Made by a program: the position numbers and the translations under genes
Notes under the pieces: model-generated
Seen by the model: the letters and a program-made list of their open reading frames with translations, nothing else
The model's database searches: none
What the model was told of the DNA's origin: nothing
NCBI GenBank assembly: GCA_041662785.1
Contig: JBAZRW010000004.1
Coordinates: forward strand, 62,001-126,000
Reading direction: 5' to 3'
DNA length: 64,000 nucleotides
DNA from: Bdellovibrionales bacterium
GTDB taxonomy: Bacteria; Pseudomonadota; Alphaproteobacteria; UBA9219
Part shown: positions 23,987 to 32,285 of the stretch, one piece after another
Position numbering within the stretch: position 1 is the first letter of the stretch
How the letters are laid out: every line of letters begins with the position of its first letter

Positions 23987-24760
23987 ATGAGTGCTCTTAA
24001 TAATTTTTCTGAAATCGAAATTGTTGCGATTGATAACCAAAATCGTGCGGGCGGCAATGGCCGCCTGAATGGTATTCTTGGGCATTTTAACAAGAAGCAC
24101 AAGACAGAACTCCAAAGGTACGGGCGTGATGTTGTAAAGAAAACGCTTATCCCACCTAGCTCATCGGATGGGAAAAACCCGATCAAAATGATTAAGGCTA
24201 ACGTTGGCATGGGATGTAGGATTTCCTCGACTATTGATAACGCGATTTGGCTTAGTCGTGAACTTGCCTTTGCACCCGTTCAGTTTGATTTTAACGGGGA
24301 AACAATTACGGTTAAAGGGAAAGACCGTCCTCAAGAAATTGTACAGCAGAGGAATGAAGCACAGGCTAAAGCCCGCAAGCTCTATCAAGCTGAACGCGAG
24401 GCTTACGATAAATCGCTTGAAGGAATCTGGGATCGGGAGCGAGAAGAAGCTAAGCGCCTAGCGCGTAAAGAGCTGTTGGCTAAAGCACAGATCGTTATTG
24501 ATCGCACCACTCTTGAAATTACCGACAATAAGGCATGGGCAACGCGTGTTCAATCCGACAAAGAGTCGATGTACAAAGGCGGTATTACGCGGTTCGCCGA
24601 GCGTTGGGGTAAGCTGATGCAAGCTTCTTTGAGAACATTGGACAGAAAAGATGGCCACACATTCGAGAGTATTGCCAAGGCAACGGAGCGTTTGGCGGAT
24701 GATAGAGTCAATTCAGGGCACGTGTATAATTGTGCCGTCGCGCAATTGGCGTCTTCTTAG
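23987..24760 (+). CDS. Hypothetical protein with central coiled coil
   Basis: A 257-aa protein I do not recognise. CGGAG about 9 bases upstream supports the ATG at 23987 (MSALNNFSEIEIVAIDNQNR). The first ~110 residues look globular. Residues ~115-170 form a highly charged Gln/Arg/Glu/Ala helix (QQRNEAQAKARKLYQAE). There is no signal peptide or membrane helix. It is more AT-rich than gpsA and single, with no phage or plasmid gene beside it. It may be an acquired gene. Confidence 0.65.
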   Translation: MSALNNFSEIEIVAIDNQNRAGGNGRLNGILGHFNKKHKTELQRYGRDVVKKTLIPPSSSDGKNPIKMIKANVGMGCRISSTIDNAIWLSRELAFAPVQFDFNGETITVKGKDRPQEIVQQRNEAQAKARKLYQAEREAYDKSLEGIWDREREEAKRLARKELLAKAQIVIDRTTLEITDNKAWATRVQSDKESMYKGGITRFAERWGKLMQASLRTLDRKDGHTFESIAKATERLADDRVNSGHVYNCAVAQLASS

Positions 24761-25046
24761 GTCTTCGGCGAACAACTTCGAAAGATGCACAATAGACAGT
24801 GTGGCGTTTCTGAAGATCAAGATGATGGCAGTGTCATTATCCCATCGCTTTTAAGATCGACCAGCAATGGCTTCGGAGCCGTTTGTGTTGGTGGTTCATC
24901 GAATCTGGGAACAGGTGAGCAAAAGCAACTCGCCGGAAGCAGGCCTTCTATGCAAAAACGCCGTCTTATGCGTCGCGCCAAGCATCGCAAGGGTAAGTTG
25001 TTGTATATGTTCGGTTAAGACGCGAAGGGCGGAGCGGGCGTAGTTA
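24761..25046. other. Intergenic region, no supported gene
   Basis: A short open frame (24785-25018) exists but its composition is irregular and it lacks a ribosome-binding site. I see no repeat or terminator of note. Confidence 0.4.
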
Positions 25047-25775
25047 TTACGTCTGTAAAAACGTGCGCTCCGTGCCATCCAAAATAAGGCAGGTCAGGTG
25101 GCCAGAGGCATAGGCTCCTGTATCGATGCCGACGCGGTTAGCTCTGATGTCAGGTTCGGGACTAATGGTGTGGCCATGCACGACGACCTTGCCGAAGTCG
25201 GCGGTTGAGGCCAGAAAATCGCCGCGCACCCACATTTGATCCTGCGGCTTTTGCTTTTCCAATGAAATACCCGCCCGCACGCCCGCGTGGACGAAATAAT
25301 AATCGCCATAAGTTACGGCGAAGAGCGTATCTTCCAAAAACGCGCGATGGGCGGGGGGCACTTTTTCCACAAGGCTTTTGTGCAGCACGTCCATCTTGTT
25401 TTCTTTGACTCCTCCAAAAACGCTTAGGCCATAACTGGCCGCCGTGGCCGTGCCTCCTAATTGCAGCCAAACGGGGGCGACCGATAAATCGCCCTTGATC
25501 ATATCCAGCAGCATGTTGTCATGGTTGCCGCGCAAAAAGATGGGGGCAAGGCCTGCGGCAAAGCCGCCCGTCAGGCGCTCAATCACGCCGCGCGAGTCAA
25601 GGCCGCGATCAACATAGTCGCCAAGGAAGATCAGCTTCCCCTTTTTGTCCGCATGGTTTGTGGCGTCCGCCTCGATCATCGCCAGAAGACGGTCGAGCAA
25701 GTCTAGGCGGCCATGAATATCGCCGACGGCATAAAGCCGCGTGGCGGCGGGCGTGGAAGGACGGGTCTTGTTCAT
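25047..25775 (-). CDS. PPP-type serine/threonine protein phosphatase (metallophosphoesterase)
   Basis: A 242-aa cytosolic phosphatase of the bacterial PrpA/lambda-phosphatase type. The metal-binding motifs appear in order: GDIHGR (residue ~18), GDYVDRG (~51), GNHDN (~83), and C-terminal VVHGHT. These are the signature of calcineurin-like two-metal phosphatases of the PPP class. It is monocistronic and convergent with the unknown gene at 23987. The substrate could be phosphoproteins or nucleotides such as Ap4A; the sequence does not decide. Confidence 0.88.
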   Translation of the reverse strand: MNKTRPSTPAATRLYAVGDIHGRLDLLDRLLAMIEADATNHADKKGKLIFLGDYVDRGLDSRGVIERLTGGFAAGLAPIFLRGNHDNMLLDMIKGDLSVAPVWLQLGGTATAASYGLSVFGGVKENKMDVLHKSLVEKVPPAHRAFLEDTLFAVTYGDYYFVHAGVRAGISLEKQKPQDQMWVRGDFLASTADFGKVVVHGHTISPEPDIRANRVGIDTGAYASGHLTCLILDGTERTFLQT

Positions 25776-25869
25776 AGGGCCTATTCTAACCGTCCCCCTT
25801 TAAAAGCGCGATAGTCTTGTGAACAAAAAACAGATATTTTGGGTAACCCTGCCGTCATGTTGCCCCCTT

Positions 25870-25920
25870 CGTCATCCCGCATCTACGTTCCGCTAACGCG
25901 TCACTTCGTGCGGGATGACG
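25870..25920. repeat. Short palindromic repeat
   Basis: This 51-bp element has perfect inverted ends, CGTCATCCCGC and GCGGGATGACG. It is the simplest form of the repeat family in this window. Confidence 0.8.
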
Positions 25921-25999
25921 CTATTCTTGGGATAGGTTTATACAAAAGAGCTAATAGTTTCTCCTTGAAATAAGGCTGTTTTTGTGGATACTTGTTCTT

Positions 26000-26089
26000 A
26001 TGACGAAGCCAAGCAGCCCTTTCACCATGAACACCGCGCTCTCTTTGAGCCTCGCGGCGCTGCTTCTTGCGCGTTCAGCGCGCACATAA
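26000..26089 (+). promoter_or_regulatory. Probable leucine leader peptide (leuL-like attenuator) upstream of leuA
   Basis: A 29-codon frame precedes leuA and encodes MTKPSSPFTMNTALSLSLAA then LLLARSART. Six of the 29 codons are leucine (CTC, TTG, CTC, CTG, CTT, CTT), clustered in the second half as in ribosome-stalling leader peptides. A small hairpin (26068-26073 / 26079-26084) overlaps its end. I found no clear terminator hairpin before the T run at 26121, nor a strong ribosome-binding site, so the attenuation mechanism is inferred from codon content and location. Confidence 0.5.
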
Positions 26090-26145
26090 GGCTTCCTTTC
26101 CCCCAAGCTATCGGACTCCCTTTTTAAACAGCAACGGTGATTGCC

Positions 26146-27876
26146 ATGTTGAAACAGCCATGCCTGAAATATAGGCGCTTTGCGGCTATGCCCTTTCCTC
26201 AAAGGACGTGGCCGAATAAGATCATAACCCAAGCTCCCATCTGGGCCAGCAGCGATTTAAGAGATGGCAATCAGGCCATTAAAAAGCCGATGGATGTCGT
26301 CACAAAACTGGCCTTTTTCGAAAGACTCTGCGCGATAGGGTTTAAGGAAATCGAGGTCGGTTTTCCTTCGGCCTCGGAGATTGATTTTGCGGTTGTGCGC
26401 ACGTTGATCGAGCAGGATTTGATCCCCAGGGATGTTTGCATCGGGGGCTTAACCGCGGCTGTCCCCGAGCAGATTGATAAAACGATTGAGGCTTTGGCAG
26501 GGGCGAAACGTGCCAACATCCATGTATTTGTCGGCACGTCGCCTCAATTCCGTGACACTGTTTTTAAAAAGTCAAAAGCAGAAATCATGCAGATGGCGAT
26601 CACGCATGTCCGTTACATTAAAGAGCAAGTGGCCCGCCATCCCGAAACGGAATGGGTGCTGCAATTCAGTCCAGAGGCTTTCTCGCAAACGGAAATGCCC
26701 TTTATTTGTGATGTGTGCAATGCCGTCGTTGACGTTTGGGGGGCAACGCCTGAACGCAAAGTCATCTTGAATCTGCCGGCAACGGTTGAGGCTTGCTCCC
26801 CCAACCAGTACGCGGACATGATCGAATGGGTGGGCAGCCATCTGGAAAAGCGCGACAGCTCTGTGTTGAGTTTGCACACCCACAATGATCGTGGGACGGC
26901 TGTGGCGGCGGCGGAAATGAGCCTGTTGGCAGGCGCGGATCGCGTCGAAGGCTGTTTGCTGGGCAATGGGGAGCGTACAGGCAATATGGATTTGGTCACG
27001 CTGGCCTTGAATCTGTATGGGCAAGGGGTTGATCCCAAGCTGGATTTTTCGAACTTGGAGGAGACGAAAAAATTCGTTGAATCCTGTACGGGGATCCCGA
27101 CGCATGCACGCCATCCTTATGCGGGCGACTTGGTCTTTACGGCCTATTCGGGAACCCACCAAGGCGCGATCAAAAAAGGGCTGGCGGCGATGGAGACCAA
27201 GGCTTTTTGGGATGTTCCCTACTTGCTGATCGATCCCAAAGACATCGGGTATGGCTATGACAAGCTCATTCGCGTCAACAGTCAGTCCGGCAAAGGGGGC
27301 GTAGCCTATCAGTTGGAAACGCATTACGGCGTGCTGCTGCCCAAGGCGATGGAAAAGCCCTTTAGCCTTGTCGTTCAAAAGGAGGCCGAGGCCACGGGGG
27401 CCGAGGTCGATCCCCGAAGGATTTGGGAAATCTTCCATCAAGAATACCTGAATGACCCACGCGCGGTGGTTCGCTATGTCGGCCATACCTTGTGCGACGC
27501 GCCGGATTCGGGGCTTCAGGGCGTATCGTTGACGGTCGCTGTCAAAGGGCAAGAGATGACATTCCAAGGCGAAGGCAATGGCCCGATTGATGCGGCTGTT
27601 CATGCCTTGGCGTTGCCCGTCGATGTTCGCGTGTATGAAGAGCGCTCTTTGGGGCAGGGGTCTAACGCGCCCGCCTTGGCTTGGGTCGAGATGGCCGCGA
27701 AGGGTCAGGCCGCTCCGTTTTTCGGTGTGGGCCTTAACGACAACACCGTCACGGCGTCGATTCAGGCCGTTGTCAGTGCCGTCAATCAGGCCGTTAAACA
27801 GGGTGGCGTTGACATAACCGTGCCTTGCCGTAAGGCACGGCCTCAAACAAAAGGGGTTCAAAAGCTGATTGTTTAA
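26146..27876 (+). CDS. leuA: 2-isopropylmalate synthase (LeuA2 type)
   Basis: A 576-aa enzyme condensing 2-oxoisovalerate with acetyl-CoA, the first committed step of leucine synthesis. The start MLKQPCLKYRRF is typical of the long LeuA2 class. The TIM-barrel holds SSDLRDGNQA (metal/substrate), GFPSASEIDF and LSLHTHNDRGTAVA. The C-terminal regulatory domain (about residues 430-576) probably mediates leucine feedback. It is preceded by a leucine-rich leader and followed by its own terminator, so it is a single-gene unit. Confidence 0.96.
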   Translation: MLKQPCLKYRRFAAMPFPQRTWPNKIITQAPIWASSDLRDGNQAIKKPMDVVTKLAFFERLCAIGFKEIEVGFPSASEIDFAVVRTLIEQDLIPRDVCIGGLTAAVPEQIDKTIEALAGAKRANIHVFVGTSPQFRDTVFKKSKAEIMQMAITHVRYIKEQVARHPETEWVLQFSPEAFSQTEMPFICDVCNAVVDVWGATPERKVILNLPATVEACSPNQYADMIEWVGSHLEKRDSSVLSLHTHNDRGTAVAAAEMSLLAGADRVEGCLLGNGERTGNMDLVTLALNLYGQGVDPKLDFSNLEETKKFVESCTGIPTHARHPYAGDLVFTAYSGTHQGAIKKGLAAMETKAFWDVPYLLIDPKDIGYGYDKLIRVNSQSGKGGVAYQLETHYGVLLPKAMEKPFSLVVQKEAEATGAEVDPRRIWEIFHQEYLNDPRAVVRYVGHTLCDAPDSGLQGVSLTVAVKGQEMTFQGEGNGPIDAAVHALALPVDVRVYEERSLGQGSNAPALAWVEMAAKGQAAPFFGVGLNDNTVTASIQAVVSAVNQAVKQGGVDITVPCRKARPQTKGVQKLIV

Positions 27877-27882
27877 GAAAAA

Positions 27883-27922
27883 GCAAGGGACGGTTCTTAA
27901 CGGGGCTGTCCCTTGCCTTTTT
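27883..27922 (+). terminator. Terminator after leuA
   Basis: GCAAGGGAC (27883-27891) pairs with GTCCCTTGC (27908-27916), followed by CTTTTT. AAAAA precedes it, so it could work both ways. Confidence 0.85.
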
Positions 27923-27973
27923 CCTGTTTGCGCCCTCTTGTGCTTTGCGGGTTTAGCCCGTAAAGTCCCGCCC

Positions 27974-28234
27974 ATGACGAAAACAACCGATCCTCAGGGG
28001 CTTGCCTTGCCGCCCGACATTGCGGCGATGAGCTTTGAAGAAGCGATGGCCGAGTTAGAGAAACTTGTCCGCCAGCTTGAAGATGGTCGTGCCAAGCTTG
28101 ACGACGCCATCGGCGCGTATGAGCGCGGCGCGCTTCTTAAACGCCATCTTGCGGCCAAGCTGCAAGAGGCGCAAACGCGCATCGAGTCCATCACGGTACT
28201 GGATGACGGCTCGGTCAAAACGTCCCCCCTTTAA
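27974..28234 (+). CDS. xseB: Exodeoxyribonuclease VII small subunit
   Basis: An 86-aa helical subunit of the single-strand exonuclease. The core MSFEEAMAELEKLVRQLEDG and the following AYERGALLKRHLAAKLQEAQTRIE are diagnostic. I use the ATG at 27974; a longer frame would add a hydrophobic stretch that overlaps the leuA terminator. It is followed 34 bases later by ispA, a conserved pair. Confidence 0.93.
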   Translation: MTKTTDPQGLALPPDIAAMSFEEAMAELEKLVRQLEDGRAKLDDAIGAYERGALLKRHLAAKLQEAQTRIESITVLDDGSVKTSPL

Positions 28235-28268
28235 CCCGCTTGTTTTAAGAAAAAGAGAAAAGACCACC

Positions 28269-29168
28269 ATGCCTTCGATCAGCCCCTCCCTTTCTGCCGC
28301 CATGGTTCATGCGGCGTCTTCTGTCGTTGAAACGATGGAGCGTATCCTTCCCAAGTCCGAGTTTGCCGAACAGAAACTGTTCGATGCCATGCGCTACAGC
28401 GTTCTTGGCGGCGGCAAGCGCTTGCGTCCGTTTCTCGTCTTGAACACCGCGCAGATTTTCGGCGTGGATGAAGATTGTGCCCTTCGCGCGGCGGCGGCCA
28501 TCGAATGTCTGCACTGCTATTCTTTGGTGCATGATGATTTGCCCGCCATGGACAATTCCGAGCTGCGTCGTGGCCAGCCGACAGTGCATATCAAATTTGA
28601 TGAAGCGACAGCCGTGTTGGCGGGTGATGCCTTGCTGACCATCGCGTTTGAGATTCTGGCCGATCCCCGCACGCATGAGGATCCCAATGTGCGCTGTGCG
28701 TTGGTGTCGGCGCTGGCGCGGGCGTCGGGTGCGAATGGCATGATTGGGGGGCAGATGCTCGACCTTATCGCCGAAACGACGGCGCTCGATATCGGCGCGA
28801 TCACGCGCTTGCAGCGCATGAAAACGGGCGAGTTGATTGCTTGCTCCACCGAATTGGGCGGCCTTTTGGGTAAGGCCTCACAGCAGCATTTGGCGGCGCT
28901 TCGTGCCTATGCGCATGATCTGGGCCTCGCGTTTCAGATTATCGACGATCTTTTGGATGCCGAAGGCACACCAGGGGAAACGGGCAAGCCGACAGGGCGC
29001 GATGAAAAGGCGGGCAAGGCGACGTTCGTTACCATCCTTGGCGCTGACCGCGCTCGTCATCAGGCGAAACTTTTGTCCGAGCAAGCTATTCAGCATCTTA
29101 GCATTTTCGAAGGCCGCGCCAAAAACCTTGAGGACGTCGCCCGCTTTGTCGTGGATCGCAAGGCCTAA
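28269..29168 (+). CDS. ispA: Farnesyl diphosphate synthase
   Basis: A 299-aa short-chain trans-prenyltransferase making C15 diphosphate from DMAPP/GPP and IPP. Both aspartate-rich motifs are present: VHDDLPAMDNSELRRG and FQIIDDLLDAEG, with GGGKRLRPFLV and KTGELI. It begins at ATG 28269 after AAAAAGAGAAAAG. It normally precedes dxs; here dxs is absent and two unknown genes follow. Confidence 0.95.
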   Translation: MPSISPSLSAAMVHAASSVVETMERILPKSEFAEQKLFDAMRYSVLGGGKRLRPFLVLNTAQIFGVDEDCALRAAAAIECLHCYSLVHDDLPAMDNSELRRGQPTVHIKFDEATAVLAGDALLTIAFEILADPRTHEDPNVRCALVSALARASGANGMIGGQMLDLIAETTALDIGAITRLQRMKTGELIACSTELGGLLGKASQQHLAALRAYAHDLGLAFQIIDDLLDAEGTPGETGKPTGRDEKAGKATFVTILGADRARHQAKLLSEQAIQHLSIFEGRAKNLEDVARFVVDRKA

Positions 29169-29169
29169 C

Positions 29170-29490
29170 TTAACCGGCAATCAAACTGCGAAGCCATGCC
29201 ACAAAGGTTCTTTTGGGAGGTCTTTTAGGAGCGTGGGGTTTTGCGGCTTTGGGGTGGCTCTTGGCGACGAAGGTCAGAATTTCCGCTTTTGTAAGGTGGC
29301 GTGGTTTTTGATCATCCTCGCAACGGGCTACAAGAACAGCGGCCACCGAAGGCCACTGTTTTTTGATTTCAGAGGGTTCTTTGACCGTCACACTAGTGCC
29401 ATCTGGACTTAACTCCCCTAAAATGAGATAGGGAAAACAGGCATAGCCTGTGTCTGTGCAGCCCGCAGGGCCAAAATAGGCGTCTGTCAT
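29170..29490 (-). CDS. Hypothetical protein (106 aa)
   Basis: Begins MTDAYFGPAGCTDTGYACFP with a very good ribosome-binding site (GGAGG, six bases before the ATG at 29490). The C-terminal ~30 residues are Lys/Pro/Arg-rich, ending with a short hydrophobic FVAWLRSLIAG. I do not recognise a family. It converges on ispA with one base between the stops. Its single-gene setting gives no functional clue. Confidence 0.55.
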   Translation of the reverse strand: MTDAYFGPAGCTDTGYACFPYLILGELSPDGTSVTVKEPSEIKKQWPSVAAVLVARCEDDQKPRHLTKAEILTFVAKSHPKAAKPHAPKRPPKRTFVAWLRSLIAG

Positions 29491-29581
29491 GAAAAGCCTC
29501 CAAATGTTGACATAGCGCCACTCCAAAAGCCCCAAAAGTGCGACCGCGCTCCGCGCGGACAGAAAGAAAATGATTAAATAA

Positions 29582-30202
29582 CTAGAGGGTTAACGCCGTA
29601 CGCACCATGAGGCTAGGCGCACGATTGAAGTCTATAAGGCTCCAGTCGCGGTCCCCGCCCCTGAAAGCGACGATCCGTACATCGAAAGGACTGCCGGGAC
29701 GGGGCGAACTGGTTAAAACCCATCCGGCATATTTAAACATTTTCTTAAATGCGCCTTTGTTTCTCTTTTCGTACGCTGCATATACAATATCAAACGGTGC
29801 GATAACCGTTTTACCTTTGCGCAACCCCTGTCTCGCATCATAGGTATACGGATCAGCAACGTATCCATTCTGTAGATTACCTGTCATTTTCACGGTTTGA
29901 TTGAACGTCAGATCATCATTTGTTAGATCAACAACAAAGATGGGTTTTTCGCCTACGCCATTCCCCAAATCAAAGTAGCCAAGGAACAAACCTTCTTCAT
30001 TACCATATTTTTTACCGATATACGAATCCGAGATTCTTACCGAATTCTCAGTGACTGCGGTTGTCGAAGTGACGGATGCGCCGACAGAAACCATGTTTGT
30101 CGGTGGAACAAGTTGGTCGACTATGTCTCTAACCTCGTCAGGAGACTCAGTAATAAGGGCTGTTAAAAAAGCCCTCCCGGCGGCGGTAATTTTGCATGAC
30201 AT
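29582..30202 (-). CDS. Hypothetical protein (206 aa)
   Basis: Starts MSCKITAAGRAFLTALITES, with no signal peptide or transmembrane segment. The middle has alternating beta-type segments (EKPIFVVDLTNDDLTFNQTV, VIAPFDIVYAAYEKRNKG). It is AT-rich relative to the backbone and unrelated to anything I recognise. It lies next to another unknown gene and a palindromic repeat region, which fits an acquired block between ispA and rsmB. Confidence 0.5.
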   Translation of the reverse strand: MSCKITAAGRAFLTALITESPDEVRDIVDQLVPPTNMVSVGASVTSTTAVTENSVRISDSYIGKKYGNEEGLFLGYFDLGNGVGEKPIFVVDLTNDDLTFNQTVKMTGNLQNGYVADPYTYDARQGLRKGKTVIAPFDIVYAAYEKRNKGAFKKMFKYAGWVLTSSPRPGSPFDVRIVAFRGGDRDWSLIDFNRAPSLMVRTALTL

Positions 30203-30480
30203 AAAAAACTCCTATAAAAAATATGTTCGACCATGATTATTGAGAGGCGACAGGATGAAAGCAATAAGAATCTATAATTAATTTTCAGAAGCTTGAACGC
30301 ACCAATACACACACCAAGTGTCCCTTTTTCTTATTTTATGCCCCATTTTAATAAGAAGAGGGTTCTTAAGCCGTCCCCTTTATCATAATTTAACAAAATT
30401 CCTTGTAAATGGCCTGCGCCTAGCGAATAAAAAGGAAGTATATCCAAAACAGGTCAAGAGTTGATCATTGGAACAAAACA

Positions 30481-30571
30481 AACGGGATGCCCGCTTTCGC
30501 GGGCATGACGGGGTTTTTGTTTTGTTTTAATCCTACTCGCGTCATCCCCGCGAAAGCGGGGATCCCGTTTT
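30481..30571. repeat. Paired palindromic repeats upstream of rsmB
   Basis: Two small palindromes, CCCGCTTTCGCGGG (30490-30503) and CCCCGCGAAAGCGGGG (30546-30561), face each other. The outer ends AACGGGATGCCCGC and GCGGGGATCCCGTT are inverted, so the whole is a larger composite. The rest of 30203-30637 is AT-rich with no gene. Confidence 0.75.
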
Positions 30572-30637
30572 CTTTTGACTATCTTGCTCAATTATCCCAA
30601 CTCTTGAAGCGGAAGGGATATATGTTAAAGGATTCCT

Positions 30638-31939
30638 ATGAAAAAAGCAGAAATCACCTCCCGCGCTATTGCCTTTGATATTTTGCAAATGGTTTTGCGA
30701 AAGGGGCAGGCCTTAGATGAAGTTATGGCGCGTCATGAGCCTCTCTCCGCCTTGGAAAAACGTGACCGCGCTTTTGTCCACGCCCTTGTGGCCTGCACGC
30801 TCCGGCGCTTGGGACAGATTGACGCGGCGGTTAAGGCTTGCCTTGAAAAACCGCAAGAGGTCAAAGCTATTGTTATGGATCTTTTGCGTCTTGGCGCGGC
30901 GCAAATCTTGTTTTTGGGAACGCCCCATCACGCCGCCGTCGATACGATTGTCGAGGTTGCGGCGGCGGGCAGTGCTACCCTTCCTTACAAAGGCTTGATC
31001 AACGCCGTTTTGCGTCGCCTGACCCGCGAGGGAGAAGCGATGGTCAAGGCGCAAGATGCCGCGCGGCTTAACACGCCCGATTGGCTCTGGCTGTCGTGGC
31101 GGCAGGCTTATGGAACAGCGTTGGCGCGGGAAATCGCGCTGGCTCATTTAGGGGAAGCGCAGACCGATCTTTCGGTCAAAAGCGATCCGCAGGATTGGGC
31201 GAAAAAGCTTGGTGCGACCTTGCTGCCGACGGGAAGCCTGCGCCTTGATGGTGGCGTCGCGATTCAGGATTTGGAAGGATTTGAGGAAGGCGCGTGGTGG
31301 GTACAAGATGCCGCTGCGGCGATTCCCGCCACACTTTTAAAGGACATTGATGGCCACCGTGTTATGGATCTTTGCGCCGCTCCGGGTGGAAAAACATTAC
31401 AACTCGCCGCGCGCGGCGCGCGCGTGTCAGCGGTGGATCGCTCGGAAAAGCGGCTTGTACGGCTGAATGAAAATCTGGCGCGAACCAAGCTGGAAGCTGC
31501 TGTTTTTTGCGCTGATGCGTTGACTCTCAAGCTGGGCGATAAGGTGCATAATGTTCTTTTGGATGCGCCGTGCAGCGCGACGGGCACAATCCGCCGTCAT
31601 CCCGATGTGCAGCGCCTTAAGACGCCAGAGGATGTAACGCGTATGGCCGATTTGCAGCGCCGTCTTTTGGATCATGTGGCGGCGGATGTTTTGGCCGCAG
31701 ACGGCACGATGATCTATGCCGTCTGCTCCTTGCAGCCCGAAGAGGCCGAGGGGCAGGTGGAGGCTTTCCTAGAACGCCACCCGCGATTCAGGCGCGATCC
31801 CATTCTGGCCGAAGAAATTGGGGAAAGCAGCGCCCTCTTGACGCCCGTAGGCGATGTTCGCTGCCTGCCCTGTCACTGGCCAGAAAAGGGTGGCCTTGAT
31901 GGCTTTTTCGTGGCAAGGTTAACAAAAAGAGGAGCTTAG
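30638..31939 (+). CDS. rsmB: 16S rRNA (cytosine-967-C5)-methyltransferase
   Basis: A 433-aa protein with an N-terminal NusB-like RNA-binding domain (residues ~1-140) and a C-terminal SAM methyltransferase. Motif I is DLCAAPGGKTLQLA, motif IV DAPCSATGTIRRHPD with the release cysteine, and the catalytic cysteine of motif VI lies in YAVCSLQPEEAEGQ. It modifies 16S rRNA and is not essential. It is followed by a terminator. Confidence 0.95.
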   Translation: MKKAEITSRAIAFDILQMVLRKGQALDEVMARHEPLSALEKRDRAFVHALVACTLRRLGQIDAAVKACLEKPQEVKAIVMDLLRLGAAQILFLGTPHHAAVDTIVEVAAAGSATLPYKGLINAVLRRLTREGEAMVKAQDAARLNTPDWLWLSWRQAYGTALAREIALAHLGEAQTDLSVKSDPQDWAKKLGATLLPTGSLRLDGGVAIQDLEGFEEGAWWVQDAAAAIPATLLKDIDGHRVMDLCAAPGGKTLQLAARGARVSAVDRSEKRLVRLNENLARTKLEAAVFCADALTLKLGDKVHNVLLDAPCSATGTIRRHPDVQRLKTPEDVTRMADLQRRLLDHVAADVLAADGTMIYAVCSLQPEEAEGQVEAFLERHPRFRRDPILAEEIGESSALLTPVGDVRCLPCHWPEKGGLDGFFVARLTKRGA

Positions 31940-31970
31940 CCCCCATAACCTTGTTGGGGGTGGTTTTTTT
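31940..31970 (+). terminator. Terminator after rsmB
   Basis: CCCCCA (31940-31945) pairs with TGGGGG (31955-31960), then TGGTTTTTTT. It begins at the last base of the stop-codon region. Confidence 0.85.
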
Positions 31971-32033
31971 GGCAATCGATTCAATTGGTTGCCATTGTGT
32001 GTTGTAGCCTACGTCAGATAAAATGATTCAAAA

Positions 32034-32160
32034 AAACGGGATCCCCGCTTTCGCGGGGATGACGGTAAGGGGTTAAATTAAAACATAAATCCTGTCATTC
32101 CCGCGCCCTCGTCCCGCCGCGCTTGCGGCGGGCGAAAGGGCAAAGCGGGAATCCAGTTTG
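32034..32160. repeat. Palindromic repeats, basic plus nested form
   Basis: AAACGGGATCCCCGC...GGGGATGACG (basic form) is followed by GTCATTCCCGCGCCCTCG...GCGGGAATCCAGTTT, where the nested GCCCGCCGC/GCGGCGGGC-type module lies inside the basic palindrome. The outer AAAC/GTTT ends are inverted. Confidence 0.8.
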
Positions 32161-32285
32161 TTTTCTTTTTTTATGATCACTTTATCGGAGATAGGCTATA
32201 AGAATTTCTTTACTTAACGATCCTATCCTGACGCCTTCACTTTTTGTCGTTTTCTTCCTGTCCCTTAACCAATGAGGTTCTTTCC

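Noticed and set aside
24785..25018. 77-aa frame after the unknown gene at 23987
   Set aside because: No ribosome-binding site, irregular composition, and no recognisable motif; likely chance.
25951..26232. 93-aa minus-strand frame over the leuA leader
   Set aside because: It is antisense to the leader and leuA start with no support of its own.
26572..27975. 467-aa minus-strand frame opposite leuA
   Set aside because: Shadow of leuA, again with no motifs.
30481..30571. CRISPR-like array of short palindromes
   Set aside because: Only two dissimilar palindromes, no regular spacers and no cas genes; it belongs to the dispersed repeat family.
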